This document shows positions 1 to 5,861 of a stretch of DNA of 7,192 nt, one piece after another (positions within the stretch are counted from its first letter, which is position 1; each line of letters opens with the position of its first letter). Under the pieces are notes generated by a model. The model saw nothing but the letters and a program-made list of their open reading frames with translations. It was not told where the DNA came from and searched no databases. Both the position numbers and the translations under genes were made by a program. Source of the DNA: Hyphomicrobiales bacterium (GTDB taxonomy: Bacteria > Pseudomonadota > Alphaproteobacteria > Rhizobiales > Xanthobacteraceae); contig PLTE01000256.1 in the NCBI GenBank assembly GCA_003164375.1, forward strand, positions 1 through 7,192, given 5' to 3'.

Positions 1-286
1 GCACCGGATGCGGCTTCTCCGGCGAGCCGAGGCCTTCGAGCGTCACGATTTTCTTTTTAGAGTCGAGCGAGGACAGCGGCGTCACGCAGGAGCGCACCGC
101 GACACCATCGACATGGACCGTGCAGGCGCCGCATTGGCCTAGCCCGCAGCCGAAGCGCGGGCCGTGCAGCCCGAGATTGTCCCGCAAAGCATAGAGCAAA
201 GGCATGTCGGGATCGTCGACGCTGACGGAAACTTTCTTGCCGTTGACGTTGAGTGCTTGGACGTTGAGCGATTGGGCGACAGTCAT
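1..286 (-). CDS. (2Fe-2S)-binding small subunit of a molybdenum hydroxylase (isoquinoline 1-oxidoreductase / nicotinate dehydrogenase type), 3' part cut by window edge
   Basis: Electron-transfer subunit of a xanthine-oxidase-family molybdenum hydroxylase; it passes electrons from the molybdenum subunit to an acceptor. The 95 visible residues are the plant-ferredoxin-like N-terminal domain. Cys47, Cys52 and Cys55 sit in the motif CGLGQCGACTV, and Cys67 is the fourth ligand, so the first 2Fe-2S cluster is complete. The helical second 2Fe-2S domain, expected in a family of roughly 150-160 residues, lies beyond position 1. There is no signal peptide. The start at 286 is supported by GAGGAG three bases upstream (290-295) and a second GGAGG further out. 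The gene follows the Lcl-domain gene after 195 nt, in which I found neither a clear promoter nor a U-tract terminator. Family assignment is firm; the substrate (N-heteroaromatic or aldehyde) is not determined. A catalytic subunit should follow to the left. Confidence 0.9.
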   Translation of the reverse strand, partial: MTVAQSLNVQALNVNGKKVSVSVDDPDMPLLYALRDNLGLHGPRFGCGLGQCGACTVHVDGVAVRSCVTPLSSLDSKKKIVTLEGLGSPEKPHPV

Positions 287-289
287 GAT

Positions 290-301
290 CTCCTCCCCTC
301 C
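290..301 (-). promoter_or_regulatory. Shine-Dalgarno of the (2Fe-2S) subunit gene
   Basis: On the minus strand this reads GGAGGGGAGGAG, followed by ATC and the ATG at 286. It contains two overlapping purine-rich ribosome-binding candidates. The one nearer the start fixes that ATG as the start codon, which matters because the gene is truncated by the window edge. Confidence 0.75.
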
Positions 302-481
302 GGGCGGTTACTGACGCGGCGACTTACGGTCGGCCGCAGGGATGCTCATTGTTTTGGCTACGACCCGTCCAACGGCGTCATATCCGGAGCTATCCAGGGA
401 TGAGTTTACGCCAAAGCGCGACCCGGCCCAAGCCCACACCAGACGCCCGCGCCGGTGCCGTTCCAGAGTCACGGCCCCGCG

Positions 482-985
482 CTATTTTCCGGTTCGCACC
501 AGCCGCACCGCGAGGTGGACGCCTCGGCTATGGCCGTCAGGGCGCCCATCGACAAAATCGAACACGTAGAACAGATCCGCCATACCGACGGCGTTGGTGG
601 TCCAATATTGCGCGGTTCCTTCGTCGGTGACGCTGATGTCCGGGAACACCGCCTTGTCGACGACGGGACTTCCGCAATTGTGATCGACAATGCTCTCCAG
701 CTCGGGGCCGGAAGGAACGCGCCACTGCGGCCCTGCTGCTTTTGCCAATTGCTCGGCTTCGTCGAGGCTCGCGAATGACAATTCGCCGGCACAGCCGCGT
801 TTGCCGTCCCAGTCCGTGCCGAGACTGCAGCGCTTCCAGCTCAGCCCGGTTTTGGTATCGAACGCTTCGCCGTCGTTCAGTACGAAGCGGTGCTGCGCGC
901 CGTTCGCCCGATCGTAACAGGCGGCAACCGCCGCCGTCATCATGACGACGCACAGTGTCGCCGCAAGCCCGAGCGTCAACTTCAC
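482..985 (-). CDS. Exported DUF1566 / Lcl C-terminal domain protein, possible lipoprotein, last gene of the liv-type operon
   Basis: A 167-residue exported protein of unknown function. Residues 1-22 form a signal sequence: Lys2, then a hydrophobic stretch. V20-A21-A22-C23 fits a lipobox, so Cys23 may be lipidated; type I cleavage nearby is also possible. Residues about 34-164 carry the DUF1566 (Lcl C-terminal) pattern: DTKTGLSW (43-50), RCSLGTDWDG (52-61) with a following Cys65, WRVPSGPEL (88-96), YWTT (127-130), and a closing VRLVR (160-164). Cys53, Cys65 and Cys104 could form disulfides. Translation starts at GTG. Its first bases form a GTGA overlap with the livF stop, and no good Shine-Dalgarno precedes it, so coupling to livF translation is likely. 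The domain occurs in surface or periplasmic proteins, including a Legionella collagen-like adhesin. A role as an accessory factor of the importer is inference only. Confidence 0.8.
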   Translation of the reverse strand: MKLTLGLAATLCVVMMTAAVAACYDRANGAQHRFVLNDGEAFDTKTGLSWKRCSLGTDWDGKRGCAGELSFASLDEAEQLAKAAGPQWRVPSGPELESIVDHNCGSPVVDKAVFPDISVTDEGTAQYWTTNAVGMADLFYVFDFVDGRPDGHSRGVHLAVRLVRTGK

Positions 986-1719
986 CGCTTCGCCCGTCCG
1001 ATCCGCCGCGGCCCGTGATCGGTGACGCCGAGATGGGTTTCCAGCGCCGCGCGATCGGCGGCGAGCGTGGCGCTATCCGCGGCATGGACCACGGCGCCGC
1101 GCTCCAGGATGATGGCGCGATCGGTGACGCTCAGGATTTTCTTGGCGTTCTGCTCGACCAGAATGGCCGCCATGCCCTCGTCGCGGATGATGCGGCGCAG
1201 CGCCGCCAGCAATTCCTCGACGATGATGGGTGCCAGGCCCTCAAGCGGCTCGTCGAGCAGCATGACGCGCGGATTGAGCACGAGTGCGCGGCCGACCGCG
1301 AGCATCTGCTGCTCGCCGCCGGAAAGCTGATTGCCGAGATTCTGCCGCCGCTCCTGCAACCGTGGAAACATGGCGTAGACTTTTTCCGTCGTCCAGCGTC
1401 CCGGCTGCGCGATCGCGGCGAGATTCTCGTGCACGGTGAGCGATTTGAAAATATTGCGCTCCTGCGGCACCCAACCGATGCCGATGTGCGCGCGCTGGTC
1501 GGGACGCAGCCGCGTGATGTCGGCACCGTCGAGCGCAATCGTGCCGGAGAAATAACGAGTCACACCGACGATCGAGTTGATCAGCGTGGTCTTGCCCATG
1601 CCGTTGCGGCCAAGCAGCGCCAGCGCCTCGCCTTCGGAGAGCTTAAGCGACACGTCCGACAGCACCACGGCCTCGCCATAGCCGGCCGACAGCCGCGCGA
1701 TGGTCAAAAGGTCAGGCAT
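982..1719 (-). CDS. livF: High-affinity branched-chain amino acid-type ABC transporter ATPase LivF
   Basis: Second of two cytoplasmic ATPases that power the importer, 245 residues, the usual LivF length. Walker A is GRNGMGKT (37-44), the Q-loop glutamine is Gln86, the signature is LSGGE (132-136), and Walker B is VMLLDE (152-157), followed by PLEGLAP. At the switch position the sequence is VEQN (188-191), with Gln190 where most ABC ATPases have histidine; this is typical of LivF and not a defect. The start at 1719 is supported by GAGGAG (1724-1729), which lies inside the last codons of livG. The two genes overlap by 8 nt, and the livF stop overlaps the GTG of the next gene. It should pair with LivG under the LivH/LivM channel. 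The family is certain; the transported compound need not be an amino acid. Confidence 0.95.
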   Translation of the reverse strand: MPDLLTIARLSAGYGEAVVLSDVSLKLSEGEALALLGRNGMGKTTLINSIVGVTRYFSGTIALDGADITRLRPDQRAHIGIGWVPQERNIFKSLTVHENLAAIAQPGRWTTEKVYAMFPRLQERRQNLGNQLSGGEQQMLAVGRALVLNPRVMLLDEPLEGLAPIIVEELLAALRRIIRDEGMAAILVEQNAKKILSVTDRAIILERGAVVHAADSATLAADRAALETHLGVTDHGPRRIGRAKR

Positions 1720-2461
1720 CGAGCTCCTCGCCGAGATAGACCGCCTTGACCCGCGGATCGCGCGCCACCTCTTCGGGTGCGCCGTCGACGAACAGCGAGC
1801 CGTTGACCAGAACCGAGATGCGGTCGGCGAACGAAAACACCAGGTCCATATCGTGCTCGATCAACAGCACCGTGACCTCCGCCGGCAGCGCTTCGATGGT
1901 GGCGAGAAGCTCGTGGCGCTCGGCCTCCGGCACGCCGGCGGCCGGCTCGTCGAGCAACAGGACGCGCGGACGGCAGGTGAAAGCGAGCGCGATCTCGAGC
2001 AGCCGTTGTTTGCCGTAAGGCAGCCTCGCCGTGCGCTCGTGCATGACGTCGGTCAGCCGGAAGCGCTCGACGACTTCGACGATCTCGTCGGTCACGCTGG
2101 ATCTGGTGCCGACCACGCGCCACCAGTCCGCGCCCAGGCCGAGCCGTTCGGAGACCACGAGCCCGATCGATTCGAGCGGCGTGAGGTCGAGAAACAATTG
2201 ATTGATTTGGAACGTGCGCGCCATGCCGAGCCGCACCCGCTCGTGCGGAACGACGTCGGTGATGTCGCGGCCCTCGAGCATGATGCGGCCGGCGGTCGGC
2301 TTGAGCACGCCGGTGAGCATGTTGATCAAGGTGGTTTTGCCGGCGCCGTTCGGCCCGATCAAAGCATGGCGCGCGCCCTTTTCCACGACCAGGTTGACGT
2401 CGTGATTCGCGGTGATGCCGCCGAAGCGCTTTTCGAGCCGGATGGTTTCCAGGATCGGCAT
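1712..2461 (-). CDS. livG: High-affinity branched-chain amino acid-type ABC transporter ATPase LivG
   Basis: First ATPase of the importer, 249 residues. Walker A is GPNGAGKT (36-43), the Q-loop is Gln85 in ARTFQ, and the signature is LPYGKQ (147-152), the LivG-type replacement of LSGGQ. Walker B is VLLLDE (167-172), followed by PAAGVPEAE, and the switch histidine is His203 in IEHD. The C terminus, from about residue 205, has the usual ISVLVNG and VKAVYLGEE elements of LivG. All catalytic residues are present. The gene lies 18 nt after livM and overlaps livF by 8 nt, so it is part of a single operon. No strong Shine-Dalgarno precedes the ATG; the alignable start of the fold (residue 4 onward) still fits this start best. 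It would form a heterodimer with LivF at the inner face of the membrane. Confidence 0.95.
   Translation of the reverse strand: MPILETIRLEKRFGGITANHDVNLVVEKGARHALIGPNGAGKTTLINMLTGVLKPTAGRIMLEGRDITDVVPHERVRLGMARTFQINQLFLDLTPLESIGLVVSERLGLGADWWRVVGTRSSVTDEIVEVVERFRLTDVMHERTARLPYGKQRLLEIALAFTCRPRVLLLDEPAAGVPEAERHELLATIEALPAEVTVLLIEHDMDLVFSFADRISVLVNGSLFVDGAPEEVARDPRVKAVYLGEELDA
1724..1729 (-). promoter_or_regulatory. Shine-Dalgarno of livF inside the end of livG
   Basis: On the minus strand GAGGAG is followed by CTCG and the ATG at 1719. It encodes two Glu codons near the LivG C terminus. It is the clearest ribosome-binding site within livHMGF, so livF can be loaded directly as well as by coupling. 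Confidence 0.7.
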
Positions 2462-2479
2462 GGTCTCAGCGTTCCATCG

Positions 2480-3553
2480 TCAAGGACCGTCCGGCGCGGC
2501 GCCGCCGAGCGTGATCGATCTCGGCAACAGCCGCACACCGACCCCGGCGACGGCGCCGCGCACTGTCCCGATCCAGTTCCGCATGCGGTCGCGGCCGATC
2601 AGCACGAGGACGACCAGCACAAGCCCGATCCAGAACTGCCAATATTGCGGGGTCAGGTTGGCGATCCAATCCTGCAGAAATTTATAGATCACCGCGCCGA
2701 TCAACCCGCCATACAGATAGCCGGTGCCACCGATAATCAGAACGAGCAAAAGGTCGGCCGAGCGTTCCAGCGAGAACACGTCGAGCGAGCAGAATGCCGT
2801 GGTCTGGGTCAAAAGCGCGCCGGCGATGCCGGCAATGCCGGCCGAGACGGTATAGATCGCGACCAGCCGCCATTTGACCGGAATGCCGATTGCCGCGGCG
2901 CGCAGCGGATTGCCCTTCACCGCACGCAGCGACAGGCCGAATGGCGAATAGACGATGCGGCGCACGATCACGAAGCAGACGAACAGCACGCTCAGGCAAT
3001 AGACGTAGCCGTTGTGGCCATAGAGATCGAAGCGAAACCTGCCGAACAGCGGTTCGATATCGACGCCCTGCAGCCCGTCGGCGCCGCCGGTGATGTTGGA
3101 ATAGCGGTTGGCGACCTCGCCCAGCATGAGCGACACGCCGAGAGTGACCATGAGCCGCGTCAGGTCCGAGCCGCGCAGCACCAGAAAGCTGGTAGCGAAG
3201 CCGAGCGCGGCAGCGACCACGCCCGACAGCACGAGCGCAACCACCGGCTCGTTGACGATGCCGTATTTGGCGACCAGACCGGCAAAATAGCCGGCGAGAC
3301 CGAAAAAAGCCGCCTGGCCGAGCGAGATGATGCCGGCATAGCCGAGGATCAGGTCGAGCGACAGCGCGAACAGAGCCAGGATCGCGGTATCTTTCAAGAT
3401 CAGATGTTTGCCGGGAAACAGCCAGATGGTGGCGAAGGCAAAAACCCAGAACGCGATTTCGAACGGCGACCAGCGGGCGCGGCTCTTGAGATAAGCCGAC
3501 ACGTTGGCGGCAGGCGCTGCCAAATTCTTCGCATTCAGGGTGTTCACGGTCAT
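2480..3553 (-). CDS. livM: Branched-chain amino acid-type ABC transporter permease LivM
   Basis: Inner-membrane permease of 357 residues, BPD_transp_2 family. A cytoplasmic-type N-terminal stretch (1-30) leads into about eight to ten hydrophobic segments, among them 31-47, 55-72, 76-95, 102-126, 183-200, 231-250 and 266-292, with a last one at 306-320. The family hallmark LGYAGIISLGQAAFFGLAGY covers 70-89. The loop SPFGLSLRAVKGNPLRAAAIGI (203-224) is the predicted contact with the ATPases. The GGTGYLYGGLIGA block (275-287) is also typical. About 37 residues, basic and then Gly/Ala/Pro-rich, follow the last membrane segment, longer than in many homologues. The gene starts 6 nt after the livH stop without a good Shine-Dalgarno, which suggests coupling to livH. 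With LivH it forms the transmembrane pathway. Confidence 0.94.
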   Translation of the reverse strand: MTVNTLNAKNLAAPAANVSAYLKSRARWSPFEIAFWVFAFATIWLFPGKHLILKDTAILALFALSLDLILGYAGIISLGQAAFFGLAGYFAGLVAKYGIVNEPVVALVLSGVVAAALGFATSFLVLRGSDLTRLMVTLGVSLMLGEVANRYSNITGGADGLQGVDIEPLFGRFRFDLYGHNGYVYCLSVLFVCFVIVRRIVYSPFGLSLRAVKGNPLRAAAIGIPVKWRLVAIYTVSAGIAGIAGALLTQTTAFCSLDVFSLERSADLLLVLIIGGTGYLYGGLIGAVIYKFLQDWIANLTPQYWQFWIGLVLVVLVLIGRDRMRNWIGTVRGAVAGVGVRLLPRSITLGGAAPDGP

Positions 3554-3559
3554 GGTCCG

Positions 3560-4420
3560 TCACCGCGCCGTCGCGCGGGCGAATAAGCCCTGCGGCCGCC
3601 AGATCAGGACCGCGATCATGATGGCGTAGATAACGAAGGCGCCGAGCTTCGGCACGTAATATTTGCCGGCGACGTCGGCGATGCCGAGCAGGATCGAAGC
3701 CAGGAACGGCCCGGTGATGCTCGAAGTGCCGCCGACCGTCACCACGATCAGAAAATAGATCATGTATTTGAGCGGGAAGGTCGGATCGAGGCCGAGGATT
3801 TCGGCGCCGAGCGCGCCACCCAATCCGGCGAGCCCGGAGCCGAAGGCGAAAGTCACGGCGAACACCGCGCCGACATTGATGCCGAGCCCGCGCGCGACGC
3901 GCTGATCGTCGACCGCCGCGCGCAAGCGGCTGCCGAACCGCGTTTTGGCGAGGATCAATTGCAAGCTGACGGTCAACAGCCCGCAGACCACGATGATCAG
4001 CAGCCGGTATTTGCCCATGCCGACGCCGAACACGTTGAATTGGCCCTGCAGCGCCTCGGGGATCTGCACGAATTGCTGCGACGAGCCCATCGTGTAATCG
4101 ACTGCCGCGACCGACATGAAGACAAGCCCGATGGTGAACAGCACCTGATCGAGATGATCGCGCGCATAGACGTGCACATAGAGCGTGCGCTCGAATAGCC
4201 CGCCGATCAGCGCCGTGACGAGAAATGCGATCGGCAACCCAAGCGCGAACGGGATGCCGATGCGGTTGACCAGAATGACGGTGCAATAGCCGCCCGCCAT
4301 GGCAAAGGCGCCGTGGGCGAGATTGATGAAATTCATCAGGCCGAGCGTGACCGAGAGACCGCAGGCCAGCACAAACAAGAGCATGCCGTAGGCGACACCG
4401 TCGAACAGGATGGTCAGCAT
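3560..4420 (-). CDS. livH: Branched-chain amino acid-type ABC transporter permease LivH
   Basis: Inner-membrane permease of 286 residues, the normal length for LivH. The N-terminal hydrophobic segment contains the family hallmark NFINLAHGAF (30-39). The loop TRFGSRLRAAVDDQRVARGLGI (160-181) is the predicted docking site for an ATPase. VTVGGTSSITG (227-237) and the closing WRPQGLF (274-280) are conserved in the family. About eight membrane segments are visible. Its ATG follows the livK stop by 112 nt, the largest gap inside the importer, and is preceded only by a weak TTTGAG-like ribosome site. That gap holds a stable hairpin, which may make livH and the genes after it less expressed than livK. 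It partners LivM in the channel. Confidence 0.94.
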   Translation of the reverse strand: MLTILFDGVAYGMLLFVLACGLSVTLGLMNFINLAHGAFAMAGGYCTVILVNRIGIPFALGLPIAFLVTALIGGLFERTLYVHVYARDHLDQVLFTIGLVFMSVAAVDYTMGSSQQFVQIPEALQGQFNVFGVGMGKYRLLIIVVCGLLTVSLQLILAKTRFGSRLRAAVDDQRVARGLGINVGAVFAVTFAFGSGLAGLGGALGAEILGLDPTFPLKYMIYFLIVVTVGGTSSITGPFLASILLGIADVAGKYYVPKLGAFVIYAIMIAVLIWRPQGLFARATAR

Positions 4421-4502
4421 GATTTACTCAAACGCGGCCCTTCGCATGAAACCCTCATAACGAAACGTACCGCCGTCGCCGCGGTCTACTCTTGCTGAGG
4501 CG

Positions 4503-4525
4503 CGCTCCCTCTCACCGGAGGGGCG
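4503..4525 (-). promoter_or_regulatory. Intercistronic hairpin between the binding-protein gene and livH
   Basis: In the transcript CGCCCCTC, a 6-nt loop CGGTGA, and GAGGGAGCG form an 8-bp stem with one bulged A. It begins 7 nt after the stop of the binding-protein gene. No U-tract follows, so it is not a classic intrinsic terminator. Hairpins at this place in binding-protein-dependent transporters commonly protect the upstream mRNA from 3' exonucleases or attenuate it, giving an excess of binding protein over membrane parts. A weaker 5-bp stem (4469-4473 with 4481-4485) lies further along the same gap. The stem is seen directly; its function is inferred. Confidence 0.5.
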
Positions 4526-4532
4526 AGGTGAA

Positions 4533-5723
4533 TCACTTCGCCTCCGCGGCCTTGATCGGATCCTTGACCGCCGGGAAAGTGGCGAATTCGACGTTATAGA
4601 GTTCGCCGTTCTTCTTCTCGACCTTGCGGATATAGACGTTCTGAACGATATCGCGGGTATCCGGATCGATCGAGATCGGGCCGCGCGGGCTCTCCCACGC
4701 CATGCCCTTGGCGGCGGCGATCAGCGAGTCGCCGTCGGTCTTGCCGCCGGCTTTCTGCAGCGACTCGTACATCAGATGCATTCCGTCATAGCCCGAGACC
4801 GCCATGAAGTTCGGCCGCAGCCCGTCGTTGGCCTTCTTGAACGCGGCGACGAAGGCTTTGTTGGTCGGCGAATCGTGGTCGGCCGAATAAATATGCGCGG
4901 TGATAGTGCCGAGCACGGCGTCGCCCATGCCGTTGAGCAGGTCGTCGTCAGTCACGTCGCCCGGACCGATGATCTTGATGCCGGCCTTGTCCAAGCCGCG
5001 CTCGACGAATTGCTTGATGAACACGCCACCCTGACCGGACGGCACGAACACGAAGATCGCATCGGGCTTCTGGTCGGCGGCGCGTTGCAGGAACGGCGCG
5101 AAATCCGGCGCAGTCAGCGGGAAGCGAATGGCGTCGAGCACCTGGCCGCCTTGCTTGGCGAATTCGGCCTTAAACGAGTTCTCGGAATCGATGCCCGGCC
5201 CATAGTCGGACACCATGCTCACGACCTTTTTGACACCGTTCTGCGCCGCCCAGTCCGCCATCGGCACGACCGATTGCGCCAGCGTGAAGCTCGTGCGCGC
5301 GATATAAGGCGATTTCTCGGTGATGATCGAGGTACCGGCCGCGGTGACGATTTCGGGCGTCTTCGACTCGGTCGCGAGCGGAGCGACCGCGAGCGCCGCG
5401 GGCGTGACGCCGAAGCCGGCGAGGAAGGTCACCTTCTCGTTGACGATCAGATCCTGGGCGATGCGCTTGGTGTTGTCGGGCACCGCGCCGTCATCCTTGA
5501 TGATGAGCTCGACCTTTTTGCCGGCGACGGTGTCGCCGTGTTGCGCCATGAACAGCTTGGCCGCCGCGGCAATCTGCTTGCCGGTCGATTGCTGCTGACC
5601 GGTCATCGGCAAGATGAAGCCGATCTTGACGCTGTCTTGCGCCCGCGCGCCGCCTGCTGCCGCGAAAGCCATGGCGGCGCAGGCCGCGGCCACAAAATAC
5701 CTGCGTTTTACCGCGATTTTCAT
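4533..5723 (-). CDS. livK: Periplasmic substrate-binding protein of the liv-type ABC transporter (Peripla_BP_6, type 1 fold)
   Basis: Captures the solute in the periplasm and delivers it to LivHM. It has 396 residues. The signal peptide covers about residues 1-28: MKIAVKRR is basic, then comes an alanine-rich core, with likely cleavage after ARA-28. The mature protein opens with DSVKIGFILPMTGQQQSTGK, the usual start of Leu/Ile/Val-type binding proteins, and continues with IKDDGAVPDNTKRIAQDLI, FLAGFGVTPAALAVAPLA, VSMVSDYGPGIDSENSFKAEF and AVSGYDGMHLMYESLQKAGG, all aligned with the two-lobe type 1 fold. I placed the start at 5723 because AGGGAGG lies 6 nt upstream; an ATG in the same frame at 5768 would add 15 residues before the signal peptide and lacks such a site. 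The symbol marks operon position, not ligand: relatives bind aromatic acids, amides or amino acids. Leading position and its own promoter candidate agree with high expression. Confidence 0.9.
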   Translation of the reverse strand: MKIAVKRRYFVAAACAAMAFAAAGGARAQDSVKIGFILPMTGQQQSTGKQIAAAAKLFMAQHGDTVAGKKVELIIKDDGAVPDNTKRIAQDLIVNEKVTFLAGFGVTPAALAVAPLATESKTPEIVTAAGTSIITEKSPYIARTSFTLAQSVVPMADWAAQNGVKKVVSMVSDYGPGIDSENSFKAEFAKQGGQVLDAIRFPLTAPDFAPFLQRAADQKPDAIFVFVPSGQGGVFIKQFVERGLDKAGIKIIGPGDVTDDDLLNGMGDAVLGTITAHIYSADHDSPTNKAFVAAFKKANDGLRPNFMAVSGYDGMHLMYESLQKAGGKTDGDSLIAAAKGMAWESPRGPISIDPDTRDIVQNVYIRKVEKKNGELYNVEFATFPAVKDPIKAAEAK

Positions 5724-5729
5724 GGGGTT

Positions 5730-5736
5730 CCTCCCT
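5730..5736 (-). promoter_or_regulatory. Shine-Dalgarno of the livK-like gene, decides the start
   Basis: On the minus strand AGGGAGG is followed by AACCCC and the ATG at 5723. It is the strongest ribosome site of the importer operon. It selects this ATG over the upstream in-frame ATG at 5768. Confidence 0.75.
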
Positions 5737-5758
5737 GGATCCTTACCCGTTGGCGCGC

Positions 5759-5787
5759 ATACCAACACCCCGGCAGGCCGTTGTCCA
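5759..5787 (-). promoter_or_regulatory. Candidate sigma-70 promoter of the liv-type operon
   Basis: The -35 box TGGACA (5782-5787) matches TTGACA at five of six bases. After a 17-nt spacer comes TGGTAT (5759-5764), a weak -10 with the T....AT pattern. Transcription would start near 5752, leaving a leader of about 29 nt before the ATG. One arm of a 10-bp inverted repeat (5771-5780) lies within the spacer, a place where a repressor could act. The spacing and position fit well but the -10 is poor, so the call is tentative. Confidence 0.35.
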
Positions 5788-5829
5788 GCATGCGGATTGC
5801 CTCACTTTGCGGCAGCCGCCGGCCTGCCG
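5771..5829. repeat. 10-bp perfect inverted repeat upstream of livK, with a competing 7-bp hairpin
   Basis: CGGCAGGCCG (5771-5780) is the exact reverse complement of CGGCCTGCCG (5820-5829), separated by 39 nt. The right arm is also used by a shorter hairpin: GCGGCAG (5809-5815) with CTGCCGC (5824-5830), 8-nt loop. In the Bug-gene transcript the short hairpin begins about 32 nt after the stop codon but lacks a U-tract, so it is at most a weak 3'-end structure. The left arm lies in the spacer of the candidate livK promoter. Confidence 0.4.
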
Positions 5830-5861
5830 CGGCGCCGCACCACAAGGCGGCCGCAACCGTC

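Noticed and set aside
437..457. Possible terminator after the Lcl-domain gene
   Set aside because: Only a 6-bp stem with one G-U pair, and no U-tract follows; too weak to call.
287..481. Gap between the Lcl-domain gene and the (2Fe-2S) gene, searched for a promoter, small gene or RNA
   Set aside because: A TTGGAC-like box and an AACAAT-like box exist but are only 14 nt apart. The short plus-strand frames lack ribosome sites. Nothing is supportable beyond the ribosome site at 290-301.
1147..1158. LivF has Gln instead of the switch histidine (VEQN)
   Set aside because: This is normal for the LivF family and does not suggest an inactive ATPase; LivG supplies a standard histidine.
955..1749. 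A 264-codon open frame on the plus strand opposite livF
   Set aside because: Antisense shadow of a complete ATPase gene; no ribosome site or domain supports it.
2006..2023. LivG signature LPYGKQ differs from LSGGQ
   Set aside because: Y-G-[QKRE]-Q variants are common in LivG proteins, so it is not evidence of decay.
1700..3586. A 628-codon open frame on the plus strand across livG and livM
   Set aside because: It runs antisense to two genes with intact family motifs. Its translation is rich in Arg, Asp, His and Gln without domains, as is usual for the stop-poor antisense frame of GC-rich genes.
2682..4286. A 534-codon open frame on the minus strand in another frame of livM and livH
   Set aside because: It overlaps both permeases and gives an Arg/Ala-rich product without membrane segments, whereas the livM and livH frames show full family motifs.
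5724..5768. Upstream ATG (5768) as the start of the livK-like gene
   Set aside because: It would put 15 residues containing Pro, Asp and Asn before the signal peptide and would overlap the candidate -10 region. The ATG at 5723 has a strong ribosome site.
5773..5786. GG-N10-GC spacing resembling a sigma-54 promoter before livK
   Set aside because: The bases around the GG and GC do not match TGGCAC and TTGC; with such GC content this spacing occurs by chance.
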